Assembly: GCA_030432565.1 (NCBI GenBank) | Contig: JAUIGV010000001.1 | Coordinates: 124,001 to 188,000, forward strand | Direction: 5' to 3' | Source: Verrucomicrobiia bacterium | Lineage (GTDB): Bacteria > Verrucomicrobiota > Verrucomicrobiia > Verrucomicrobiales > Akkermansiaceae | DNA length: 64,000 nucleotides | Shown here: positions 47,001 through 55,023 of the stretch, in pieces | How positions within the stretch are numbered: position 1 is the stretch's first letter | How the letters are laid out: each line of letters starts with the position of its first letter | The notes under the pieces: generated by a model | Seen by the model: the letters and a program-made list of their open reading frames with translations, nothing else | Databases searched by the model: none | Told to the model about the DNA's origin: nothing | Made by a program: the position numbers and the translations under genes

Positions 47001-48231
47001 GCAGGAGGTTGCCGATGAGAGCGATGCGGGTGCCGGGGGCGATGTCGAGGGGAAGCTTGGTTTCGATGGGTTGGGCTTTGGGCGGGCGCGGTGAGGTTTT
47101 GAGGTTAATGTAGTATTTGGCGAGGTCGGGATCTTTGGGCGGTGCTTTCCGGTCGAGGGTTGAATTCTTGGCGTCTTTCTTCTTGGGGGTGGTTTTCTTG
47201 GCAGGCTTCTTACGGCGGTCATTGGCGGGAGGCGGAGTGCCTTTGCCGGGGATGGGGGAATTGAGGTCCTGGTAAACCTCGGGCTTCAGTCCGCGAACGT
47301 GGCCGCCGTTTCGGAAGGTGGTGGGCTTGTAAGGTCCGACTAGATCAACATTGGAGTTGGCTTTGATTTGCTTTTCGAGGCCAACGGCCCAGTAGGTTCC
47401 GTTGATGATGAGACGTCGGTAATCAGCATCGAGGAAGTCCTCGGATGCGCCCTGGGTGGAGTGAAAGACGCGGGCTTTTTTGCCGCTCTTGCTGGTGTAG
47501 TGGCGAGTCCAGGTCGAGGGAGAGGGCTTTTTGGTTTTGTCGGCCCGGGAACCTTTCTCCATCCCATTGAGAGGCTGGGATTCGGTGAGGACGGTGAAGG
47601 TGTCGTCGGGGATGCCGGTGTAGGCTCCGGCGATGGTGTGGGCATTGTTGCCAACTCCGGTGAGAATGATGTGCTCCTTGTTTTCGGGGATGATTTGTAT
47701 GCGGGTGGCTTGCTTGTGATTGCGTCCGTAATGGCCGACCCAGGTGTTGCCGAGGATTTGGTGGCCAAAGCCCTTTTCGAATTCCTTTCCTTTGTATTGG
47801 AAGTCGTAGCGGGAGAATTTTTTTCCGGCCGGGATTTTGAAAGCGTGCGACGAGGTGCGGAGTCCGACGACGGGTCCGCCGCGCTGCAAGTATTCGTCGA
47901 TATGGACCATTTGGTCGTCGGGGAGATCGAGGAAGCGCGCGAAAATGAACATGAGGTCAGCGTCCTTGAGAGCTTCGAGGCCCTTGATGTTGGAGGCGCC
48001 GGCCGTGATTTCGCCCTTCTCGTTGACTCCGAAGAGAACGGTCGTTTTGAAGCCGTGATGTTTGGCAAGGATGCGGGCGAGGGCGGGGCAGGTTTCCTCG
48101 GCCCGGTATTCGTGATCGGAGGCAACAAAGACGATGTGCTTTCCCTTGCCGGGACCGGAAGTGCCCTCGTAGGTGATTTGCGCGAGAGCGGGAAGTGAGA
48201 AAAGGAAAGTGAGGGCGAGGAAGATTTTCAT
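44008..48231 (-). CDS. ThuA / SGNH / PVC propeller / cupredoxin multidomain protein
   Basis: A 1407-residue secreted protein. Signal peptide MKIFLALTFLFSLPALA; ThuA-like domain (about 30-310; 'GKGKHIVFVASDHEYRAEET'); SGNH-like domain (about 385-640; IALIGNLLLDAERRYGHLE, 'LIIAAYGYNES'); PVC beta-propeller ('MRWDKHGRLWVSTSVTYPH', about 690-1010); HEAT-like helices (about 1080-1270); and a C-terminal cupredoxin (about 1290-1407) with His in EHNLL and Cys-His in FLCSYPGHW, then Met in IMRGV, consistent with a type 1 copper site. I see no CxxCH, so copper rather than heme may be the electron carrier here. It probably breaks down or oxidises a sugar. Confidence 0.85.
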   Translation of the reverse strand: MKIFLALTFLFSLPALAQITYEGTSGPGKGKHIVFVASDHEYRAEETCPALARILAKHHGFKTTVLFGVNEKGEITAGASNIKGLEALKDADLMFIFARFLDLPDDQMVHIDEYLQRGGPVVGLRTSSHAFKIPAGKKFSRYDFQYKGKEFEKGFGHQILGNTWVGHYGRNHKQATRIQIIPENKEHIILTGVGNNAHTIAGAYTGIPDDTFTVLTESQPLNGMEKGSRADKTKKPSPSTWTRHYTSKSGKKARVFHSTQGASEDFLDADYRRLIINGTYWAVGLEKQIKANSNVDLVGPYKPTTFRNGGHVRGLKPEVYQDLNSPIPGKGTPPPANDRRKKPAKKTTPKKKDAKNSTLDRKAPPKDPDLAKYYINLKTSPRPPKAQPIETKLPLDIAPGTRIALIGNLLLDAERRYGHLETLLHQHHPKHKLTVRNLAWPADEVDLMPRPDNFGDLDQHLHYFKADLIIAAYGYNESFAGEEGLPAFKERLDKFLTHLKSHAYNGQSAPQIVLLSPAASENIAAVNAADRNNENLTNYTRALAESAKKHSIGFANVFDGTKAEIYVSKRAQRTIDGHQNNLQGHQRFANVAFKALFDKDPTAINEDLRQLVVDKATQFHYRYRPLNTFYYTGGRNKSYGYLDFLPAMRNFDLMVANRDTAIHQTVATGKLAKPDDSNLPKLDDVLLSRGANKFLSPADELKAFKIDPRFEVNCFASEEDFPEMACPIQMRWDKHGRLWVSTSVTYPHIYPGQKPCDKIIILEDTDQDGKADKCITWADDLHIPLSFVLDGNGGVFCSEEPHLTHLTDTDGDGKMDHREIVFTGFGCEDSHHALHDFTWTPGGDLLFRESIFHNSQTETAYGPIRAKNSSWFLYHPSTRKLTAFGAYPNTNPWGVTFDPYGNHVASHPVFASTFHATNPDYPTQHPSAKGMQAYSGVCGQDFVSHDFWPKEMQGGFIKVRYKPTNRVEFHQWNEQSDHFSEKYQLDLIFSTNLSFIPVDFKFGPRGAAYVCDWYNPVKGHAQYSLRDPRRDRKAGRIWRIVPKGAKLADAPKIAKASFQELFEHLKSPHYRTRYRAKRELRARADVSTDPFEKSVHPRGAILKTLSEWASKQSNPLHLLEALWLHQAFDQPNADLLEKLIHSDNHLVAASAFGPLRFWAAKLPPEKSLALLKYGIAHTSQHVRREAIICASYLLPSHSNRTESPIPPSSLIETVATVLEKPADTHLAYAISTALNSSTLKPHWQGSAHAPAITRALADFKKSNRLKPTTKNATEASFDAQKGLQTIEISCIPERLLFTKEKFTVKAGKPVRLHFSNPDVTEHNLLILDQGTSVQEIGEAANRMAADPEAAKKGFIPDDKRILHATKLLKKDTIESLRFIAPKKPGKYPFLCSYPGHWTIMRGVMIVE

Positions 48232-48298
48232 GAGAAAGTTTGGCGTGAAAAGAAATTGATGTCAGGTAGTCTGGAGACGGGCTCTGTTCGATTGAAGC

Positions 48299-49555
48299 TC
48301 AGTCTGCGATGGCTTCGTAAACGATGGGTTTGATGAGGCGTTCGAGGTTCCAGTTGAAAGGGATTGTTTGTTCCATGGTCACGACAACCAATTCGTCTTT
48401 CGGGGAGACCCAGTAGTGGGTGGAGGCCATGCCGCCCCAGCCGAATTCCCCGATTGGGGCGTGTTTGTCCCAACGTTGATCGCGGGAGATGCGGACATTG
48501 AAGCCGAGTCCGAAGCCAGTCCCGTGACGGGTTTGGCCAAGGGAGATGGCAGGGATTTGGTCGGGAAGTTGATTGGTGGTCATGAGTTTGACCGTTTCCT
48601 CTTTGAGATATTGCTTTCCCTGAAAGGTTCCGCCGTTGGCGATCATTTGAAGGAAGCGGGCGTAGTCGGTGATGGTGGAAACAAGCCCTCCGCCACCGGA
48701 AAGGTTGGCTGGTTTTTTGAGGAAGGGGGAGTCTTTGGCGGGCTCCGAATTGGTGAGGAAAATGCCTTTTTTTTGGAAAACATCAGCAAGCCGGTTTGCC
48801 TTCCCGGCAGGGACAAAGAATCCGGTGTCCACCATGCCGAGAGGAGTGAAGAGGCGCTTACTCAAAAAGTTATCAAAAGTCTCACCGGAGGCGACTTCGA
48901 CGACCCGCCCAAGAAGGTCGGTGCTTATCCCGTAGTTCCATTTTGTTCCGGGTTGGAAAAGGAGGGGGGCGCCGGAAATTGAGCGGGACATTTCCTCCAG
49001 CGTTTTGTCCCTGTCGAGTGGTTTGAATCTTCGGTAATAGCGGTCAACGGGATGTCCGCCCCAGCCGTAGGAAAAACCTGCGGTGTGGCGAAGAAGGTCG
49101 CGGATCGTGGGCATGGGATCAGCCGGAATAGGATCTCCTCTTCTCTGCCAAACATTTAAAAGGGCGAATTCCGGAAGAAACCTCGTGATGGGGTCGTCGA
49201 GATTGAGTTTCTTATCCTCGTAAAGCATGAGGACGGCAGCCGAGGTGATCGCCTTGGTCATGGAGTAGATCCGGAAGATGGTGTCCTTTTTCATTGGGAC
49301 CTTCGAGGTGCGATTGGCGAAGCCGAATTGCTTTTGGTAAACGATTTTACCTTTCCTCAAGACAAGGACCGATCCGCCGGCGAGCTTTCTCTTCTCGATA
49401 AGCTCTTCGATAGCGGGATCAATTTTCGCGAGAATCTCAGCTGACATTCCTACCTCTTCCGGAGTGCTAAAGGGGAGGGGGAGGTTTGGATTTTCCTCTG
49501 CCGGGACTGAAAGGCAGAGAATTAGGAAGGGGAGGATGGCTTTGATCACTTTCAT
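48299..49555 (-). CDS. Serine hydrolase, beta-lactamase/esterase (class C) family
   Basis: A 418-residue exported protein with a signal peptide (MKVIKAILPFLILCLSVPAEE). The nucleophile motif SMTK is at 98-101 (FRIYSMTKAITSAAVLM). The second motif YGIS (WNYGISTDLLGRVVE) replaces the usual YxN, and a GWGGMAST segment occupies the position of the HxG box. Members include D-aminopeptidases, esterases and penicillin-binding relatives; the substrate is unknown. It is upstream of the ThuA gene on the same strand, 67 bp away. The short gap 48232-48298 holds no visible terminator. Confidence 0.85.
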   Translation of the reverse strand: MKVIKAILPFLILCLSVPAEENPNLPLPFSTPEEVGMSAEILAKIDPAIEELIEKRKLAGGSVLVLRKGKIVYQKQFGFANRTSKVPMKKDTIFRIYSMTKAITSAAVLMLYEDKKLNLDDPITRFLPEFALLNVWQRRGDPIPADPMPTIRDLLRHTAGFSYGWGGHPVDRYYRRFKPLDRDKTLEEMSRSISGAPLLFQPGTKWNYGISTDLLGRVVEVASGETFDNFLSKRLFTPLGMVDTGFFVPAGKANRLADVFQKKGIFLTNSEPAKDSPFLKKPANLSGGGGLVSTITDYARFLQMIANGGTFQGKQYLKEETVKLMTTNQLPDQIPAISLGQTRHGTGFGLGFNVRISRDQRWDKHAPIGEFGWGGMASTHYWVSPKDELVVVTMEQTIPFNWNLERLIKPIVYEAIAD

Positions 49556-49734
49556 GACGAGAGTTTGGAGGAGGAATGCTTTGATTGGACCCGGGGCAAC
49601 GGGCCAATTTGACTTTGACCTTTAGACCAGTTTTTGACGATTCAGCAAGTCATGAATCGAGGTGCTCTGGAACGGGTAGGGCGGATTCTGTTTTGGAGTG
49701 GCCTTGGGATCCCATAGTGAATAAGACCGCGGCG

Positions 49735-51198
49735 ATGAATCTATCGATGAGATTAGTGGCACTCTGCTTATTGGCAGGTGTTGGTTGTTTGATCCTGCCC
49801 CTTGGGGCTATTGAAAAGGACAACCGGGGGCGTTGGGAAAAGCCGATCAAGAAGGGGCCGGATAAGGATGTGCCAGGATATTTGATTAACCTGGGGCCGA
49901 CTGGCGCGCGCGGGACACTGGAGAGCAAGTCGTTTACGGTGAAGTATATTTTTGAGAACTCGCCGGCGGTTGGGAAGCTGGAGATCGATGACGTCATCAC
50001 CGGAGTGAATGGTCGCAAGTTCGAAGTGGCGCACACCTTTGGTCATCACCTGACCCGAATGAAGAAATTTCCGGAGATTGGATACGAAGGGCCTTTGATG
50101 GACTTTGGAAATGCCATTGAGGAATCCGAGGGAGGGGATGGCAGGTTGATTTTGATGGTGACCCGTGACGGGAAGCAGCAGGAGGTGGTGATCCGGTTGG
50201 AGGCGATCGGGCGCTTTGCCAAGACCCATCCTTTCAAGTGCAAGAAGTCGCAGCTTCTTGCCGAGCGGGCTGCGAAGTATCTCACCAATCATCCCTTCAT
50301 CCAGAAGGAGCAATGCCATGCCAAATGCATGAGTGGTCTTGCTCTATTGGCTTCGGGTCAAATGGACCAGGCAACGGAGTTGGCCCATTCGTGGCTGCAA
50401 GCTCCGCGGGATGGAATCTGGGTGTGGCCAGTGAGCTATCAGTGCATTTTTCTATCCGAATATTACCTGCTCTCGAAGGATGAAAAGGTTCTCAAAACGA
50501 TTCAGGCCTTGGCAGCCAAGCTGGAGACGGCGCAGGTTGAGGATATGGTGAACTACAAGGATCGGACTCATGGAAAGATGGGGAATGTGGGGCATAAATT
50601 CCGGACGGGCGGATTCGGCCACAATACCAATGTCGGTGGTTATGGCACCATGAATATTACCACGGCACTGGCCTTGGCTGCTTGGGAGTTGGCCAAGAAG
50701 TGTGGCGCGGAAGTGGATCAGGCGAAAGTCGAGCTGGGCTTTGACTATTTGCGCAAAAGCACGGACGAGACAGGGTATATTGGCTACCACACCAAGCGCG
50801 GGGCATACTCGGCCGCGGGGCGCCAGGGGCTGGCATTGATCGCTCATGACCTGGCGGGTGACAGTAAAGTGAACGATGAATATATCAATCTGGTTTCCGG
50901 TGGTTTGATTCGTTCCAAAAAGTATCTCAATGATGCTCATGCCGACAATATTCTCTCGGTGTGCTGGGGCTTGCTCGGGAGCAATGTTTCCGGCGACGAA
51001 AAGACAATTCGGGAGATGATGGACTACAATTTGGCGTGGCTCAACATGGCGCGTTGTCACGATGGATCCTTTGTTTCTCTTCCGGGCCGGGACATGTACG
51101 ATAAGGGTTACTACATGTCATCGCGTTTGCATCTTACTGCGGCGATGGCTTTGGTCTATGCGATGGGAAATCCTGTTTTGCAGATTCAAGGGAAGTAA
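49735..51198 (+). CDS. PDZ / DUF6288 exported protein
   Basis: A 487-residue exported protein. A leader (MNLSMRLVALCLLAGVGCLI) precedes a PDZ-like domain ('YIFENSPAVGKLEIDDVITG', about 50-150) and an alpha-toroid-like region I recognise as the DUF6288 type ('NVGGYGTMNITTALALAAWE', GYIGYHTKRGAYSAAGRQG). Function is unknown; repeated helical pairs suggest a glycan- or terpenoid-cyclase-like barrel. ATG 49735 is preferred; 49747 is a second choice and the frame opens earlier at 49585. Upstream 49556-49734 lacks a clear promoter. Confidence 0.75.
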   Translation: MNLSMRLVALCLLAGVGCLILPLGAIEKDNRGRWEKPIKKGPDKDVPGYLINLGPTGARGTLESKSFTVKYIFENSPAVGKLEIDDVITGVNGRKFEVAHTFGHHLTRMKKFPEIGYEGPLMDFGNAIEESEGGDGRLILMVTRDGKQQEVVIRLEAIGRFAKTHPFKCKKSQLLAERAAKYLTNHPFIQKEQCHAKCMSGLALLASGQMDQATELAHSWLQAPRDGIWVWPVSYQCIFLSEYYLLSKDEKVLKTIQALAAKLETAQVEDMVNYKDRTHGKMGNVGHKFRTGGFGHNTNVGGYGTMNITTALALAAWELAKKCGAEVDQAKVELGFDYLRKSTDETGYIGYHTKRGAYSAAGRQGLALIAHDLAGDSKVNDEYINLVSGGLIRSKKYLNDAHADNILSVCWGLLGSNVSGDEKTIREMMDYNLAWLNMARCHDGSFVSLPGRDMYDKGYYMSSRLHLTAAMALVYAMGNPVLQIQGK

Positions 51199-51251
51199 GT
51201 TTTCGTCCTTTGGGCTTAGTCCGGGACGACTTTGCTGCGAGAGTGGCCGTA

Positions 51252-53255
51252 ATGAAATTCATGGCATTTGTTTTCGGATTCTTGGGCTGTCTCGTTTCTT
51301 TGTGTGCGGGAGCTACGGGGATGACCCTTGGTTCGCCGGTGGACTATCAGGTTTTTCAGCGGAACACCCAAAGCTCAGGGGATTTAATTATTGAAGGGCA
51401 GCTAAGCGAACCCTCGGTCGGGCTCACGAAGATTCAGGCGAAGTATGGTTATCGTCAACAGACCTGGGAGGGTGGCTTTCACACCTTGGGGGTGATCGAG
51501 AATGGAGAGTCGCAATTTAGGGTGAAGTTGCGGTGGAGCGAGGGAGGGTGGTATCGGTTGGATGTCCGGGCGGTAGCGGGTGAAAAAATCGTAGGCGAGG
51601 CGATTGTCGAGCATGTTGGAATCGGAGACGTTTTCGTGATTGCCGGTCAGTCAAATTCGGCGAATCACGGTGAGGAAAAACAGAAGGTAAACAGTCGAGC
51701 TGTTTCGACTTTCGACGGAAAGACATGGCGGGTTGCAGACGATCCGCAACCGGGTGCCAGTGGTCGTGGAGGTAGTTTTATTCCGCCATTTGCAAATGAA
51801 ATGCTGAAGAAGTTTGGGGTTCCGATTGGAATTGTTTCGACCGGGGTCGGTGCGACGAGCGTGCGGGAATGGTTGCCGGGAAGTGAGCGCTTTCCCAACC
51901 CTCCCACGATCACGAACAAAGTGGCCAATCATCCCGAAGGAGGATGGATGAGCAAGGGGGAGGTCTATCGCAATTTTATTGAGCGGACGAAGTCGCTCGG
52001 CCGGTATGGATTTCGCGCGGTGCTTTGGCATCAGGGGGAGTCGGATGCCAATCAGAAGGACGAGAGCCGGACTTTGCCGGGTGAGTTGTATCAGAAGTAT
52101 CTGACAAAGTTAATCAAAGCGACCCGGAAGGACCTGGGCTGGGATTGCCCGTGGTTTGTCGCTCAAGCGAGTTATCACAATCCCGACGACACGGGTTCGG
52201 AAGACATTCGGGCGGCGCAAAAAGCACTATGGGAGTCAGGAGTGGCTTTGGAGGGGCCGGATACCGATTTGCTGACGGGTGATTATCGTGATCGTGGGGG
52301 CAAGGGCGTGCATTTCAGCGGCAAAGGTCTGAGGGCTCACGGCTGGGCCTGGGCTGAAAAGGTGGGGCCTTGGTTGACGAAGGAGTTGGCGAAAAAGAAG
52401 ACCGTTGTTTTCGTGCTCGCGGGTCAATCAAACATGCAGGGTCAAGGGGTCGTTTCGATGGATCACGAAAAGCACTACAATGGAGGGAAGGGAAATCTTG
52501 TTTGGTCGATGGAGCACTCTCAAAGCAAAGAGAAGATGAAGCACCTGAGGGATGCCGATGGAAATTGGCTTGGGCCAGGTAATGTGCGAATCAGATTTAA
52601 GCAGAAGGATAAGGTTCGGAGTGGTCCGTTGACGATCGGCTACACGGGGTATGGAGGCTCGAGTCATATCGGCCCCGAGTTGCAGTTTGGTTTTGTGGTG
52701 GGCGAACACTTCAAGGATCGTGAAGTACTCCTCATCAAAACCGCATGGGGCGGGAAGAGTCTTCACAAGGACTTCCGGCCCCCAAGTTCGGATGGTGAAA
52801 CCGGTGAGTATTATACCAGGATGGTTGAGGAGATTCGCGCCGGACTCGAGGAACTGCCCCCCGGAAGTTATGAGTTGAAAGGATTTGTTTGGATGCAGGG
52901 TTGGAACGACATGGTCTCAAAAGAAGCGACAGAGGAATATGCCGAAAATCTCGTGAATCTGGCTGCCGATTTGAGGGAGGAATTTCGATTTCCATGGGCT
53001 GAGTTTGTCGTGGGCGAACTCGGCAATGGCGGCAAAGCCAAGGTAGGGTCGGGAATGGAAAAATTTCGCAACGCGCAAAAAGAAGGAGTGGAAAGAATCG
53101 AGAGAGCTTGGTTTACGAGAACCAGCAATTTTGCCCGTCCGCCGGAACTTTCTCCCAATACAAGTCACGGCCACCATTGGTTTGGAAACGCTGAAAGTTA
53201 CTTCCTGATCGGTGAGGCTCTGGGCCGTGATATGGTTCGCGCCTTGAATCGGTAG
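51252..53255 (+). CDS. Tandem SASA (sialate O-acetylesterase-like) esterase
   Basis: A 667-residue exported enzyme with two SGNH/SASA-type esterase domains. Domain 1 has the nucleophile in VIAGQSNSANHG (Ser134) and the WHQGESDANQ block; domain 2 has VLAGQSNMQGQG (about Ser393) and WMQGWNDM. The family removes acetyl groups from sialic acid or plant/algal polysaccharides (CE6/SASA). Both Ser-containing motifs are present, so both domains may be active. It starts 53 bp after the DUF6288 gene on the same strand, possibly one operon. Confidence 0.85.
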   Translation: MKFMAFVFGFLGCLVSLCAGATGMTLGSPVDYQVFQRNTQSSGDLIIEGQLSEPSVGLTKIQAKYGYRQQTWEGGFHTLGVIENGESQFRVKLRWSEGGWYRLDVRAVAGEKIVGEAIVEHVGIGDVFVIAGQSNSANHGEEKQKVNSRAVSTFDGKTWRVADDPQPGASGRGGSFIPPFANEMLKKFGVPIGIVSTGVGATSVREWLPGSERFPNPPTITNKVANHPEGGWMSKGEVYRNFIERTKSLGRYGFRAVLWHQGESDANQKDESRTLPGELYQKYLTKLIKATRKDLGWDCPWFVAQASYHNPDDTGSEDIRAAQKALWESGVALEGPDTDLLTGDYRDRGGKGVHFSGKGLRAHGWAWAEKVGPWLTKELAKKKTVVFVLAGQSNMQGQGVVSMDHEKHYNGGKGNLVWSMEHSQSKEKMKHLRDADGNWLGPGNVRIRFKQKDKVRSGPLTIGYTGYGGSSHIGPELQFGFVVGEHFKDREVLLIKTAWGGKSLHKDFRPPSSDGETGEYYTRMVEEIRAGLEELPPGSYELKGFVWMQGWNDMVSKEATEEYAENLVNLAADLREEFRFPWAEFVVGELGNGGKAKVGSGMEKFRNAQKEGVERIERAWFTRTSNFARPPELSPNTSHGHHWFGNAESYFLIGEALGRDMVRALNR

Positions 53256-53298
53256 GGTTTGCCTTGCTCATCGGTCTCCATTGGAGAAGGTCTCTGCA

Positions 53299-53991
53299 AT
53301 GAAACCCTACGTGAAGCTTGCCGAGTCCACCATGCCGGACGGCACGATCTATTCGCTCCACAAGCACGACGGAAAAATCTACCTCAAATATAATGGCTTC
53401 GAGTTGATGAGCACCGCGCTCACCTACTCCGAACAGATGTTGGCGGATTACGGTTGTCAGGCTTTGAAGGAGGGGAAGGGGTCGCGACCGGATCATCCCA
53501 GAATTTTGATCGGCGGGCTGGGACTGGGTTTTACCTTGAAGCGAACCCTGGAGTTGGTGGGGAGTCCCGCGACGGTGGATGTTGCCGAGTTGATGCCTCC
53601 GCTGATCGAGTGGAATAGCACTCACTTGGTGGAGCATAACGGGCCGCTTTTGGAAGATCCCCGGACCCATATTATTCAAGGTGATCTTTACGATATTATC
53701 TCGGACGCGAAGCCGGGTTCTTACGATGCTCTTCTCCTCGATATTGACAATACGCCGGACGATCTCATCACTTCGGGCAACTCACGGCTCTACTCACCTG
53801 GTTTTCTCGACAAGTTGCGTAATGTCATCACCGGAAAAGGATGTCTCGCCTATTGGCTTTCCGAGCCGGCACCACGATTCAAGAAGATGCTGATCAAGGC
53901 GGGATTTCAGGTGGAGGAATTTGCCTCCAAGCCTCATGAAAAGTCGAAACGATCACGCCATTGCATTCTGCTGGCCCGTAAGCGTCGGTGA
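53299..53991 (+). CDS. Spermidine synthase-like aminopropyltransferase fold protein
   Basis: A 230-residue cytoplasmic protein. 'RILIGGLGLGFTLKRTLEL' is the nucleotide/SAM-type glycine motif, followed by the acidic DVAELMPPLIEW and the segment SYDALLLDIDNTPDDL, typical of polyamine synthase/methyltransferase-like proteins. A good Shine-Dalgarno sequence (GGAGAAGG, 8 nt before) fixes ATG 53299 over the in-frame TTG at 53281. The substrate is uncertain; it may be a spermine/spermidine synthase-like protein rather than an authentic SpeE. Confidence 0.75.
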   Translation: MKPYVKLAESTMPDGTIYSLHKHDGKIYLKYNGFELMSTALTYSEQMLADYGCQALKEGKGSRPDHPRILIGGLGLGFTLKRTLELVGSPATVDVAELMPPLIEWNSTHLVEHNGPLLEDPRTHIIQGDLYDIISDAKPGSYDALLLDIDNTPDDLITSGNSRLYSPGFLDKLRNVITGKGCLAYWLSEPAPRFKKMLIKAGFQVEEFASKPHEKSKRSRHCILLARKRR

Positions 53992-54045
53992 TCTTGCATT
54001 TTCGGGGGAATAGGATTCCTTCCCAAGACTCAAACAAACACGAAC

Positions 54046-55023
54046 ATGTTAACCTGGACCGATATTTTAGAATTTGCTGCCAATGGAAATCCCGAGCCCG
54101 ACCGTGAAGTCCGGAAGTCGGACGATGAATGGCGCGAGCAATTGACCGAAGAGCAATTTTACGTCGCGCGCCAGCACGGAACCGAGCGCCCTTTCAGTTC
54201 GGGAATGTGCGAACTCTTCGAGCCGGGCAAGTATGCCTGCGTGTGCTGCGACACTTTGCTTTTTGATGCGGGCGAGAAGTTCGACAGCGGAACAGGTTGG
54301 CCCTCCTTCACGCAACCGGCCAAGGAAAACGCGATTTCTTATCATGGTGACAACTCGATGGGAATGACCCGGGTTGAGACCCTTTGCAACACCTGCGACG
54401 CGCACCTTGGTCATGTTTTTCCAGACGGTCCGGCCCCCAGCGGGCTGCGTTACTGCATGAATGCGGTTGCGCTCAAGAAGGTCGATGATACCGAAGCGAT
54501 CGCGACCTTTGGGGGAGGATGTTACTGGTGCACCGAGGCCGTCTTCCGAAGCGTTAAAGGAGTGATCTCGGTCGAGAGTGGCTTCAGTGATGGAGAAGTG
54601 GTGGATCCGACTTACAAGGAGGTCTGCAGCGGGCAAACAGGTCATGCGGAAGTCGTGCAAATCACTTACGATCCGGAAGTGGTGAGCTACGGGGAACTCT
54701 TGCGCGTTCACATGGGAACTCACGATCCAACCACCTTGAATGCGCAGGGAGCCGACGTCGGCACCCAGTATCGCAGTACGATTCTTTATCGGTCGGAGCA
54801 GGAACGCCAAGTCGCCGAGAAGCTATTAGAGGAGCTTTCGGATACCTTCGAGTCTGACATCGTGACCGATGTAAAGGCCTTTGAGAAATTCTATCCGGCG
54901 CCCGCAGATCACGATAACTATTACAATCGCAATCCAAACCAAGGCTACTGTCAGGCTGTCATTTCGCCCAAGATCGCCAAGTTCCGTAAAACCTTCCAAC
55001 ACCTTCTAAACCCTGATGAGTGA
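54046..55023 (+). CDS. msrBA: Peptide methionine sulfoxide reductase MsrB-MsrA fusion
   Basis: A 325-residue bifunctional enzyme that reduces oxidised methionine. The N-terminal MsrB domain (about 25-145) has zinc-ligand pairs CVCC (Cys65/68) and CNTC (Cys114/117) and the catalytic Cys137 in RYCMNAVAL. The C-terminal MsrA domain (about 150-320) has the GCYWCTE motif with catalytic Cys159. The order is MsrB then MsrA, opposite to the MsrA-MsrB fusion of Neisseria PilB. The next gene, a disulfide reductase, starts 8 bp before this stop, so the two are coupled and probably form a redox repair unit. Confidence 0.93.
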   Translation: MLTWTDILEFAANGNPEPDREVRKSDDEWREQLTEEQFYVARQHGTERPFSSGMCELFEPGKYACVCCDTLLFDAGEKFDSGTGWPSFTQPAKENAISYHGDNSMGMTRVETLCNTCDAHLGHVFPDGPAPSGLRYCMNAVALKKVDDTEAIATFGGGCYWCTEAVFRSVKGVISVESGFSDGEVVDPTYKEVCSGQTGHAEVVQITYDPEVVSYGELLRVHMGTHDPTTLNAQGADVGTQYRSTILYRSEQERQVAEKLLEELSDTFESDIVTDVKAFEKFYPAPADHDNYYNRNPNQGYCQAVISPKIAKFRKTFQHLLNPDE

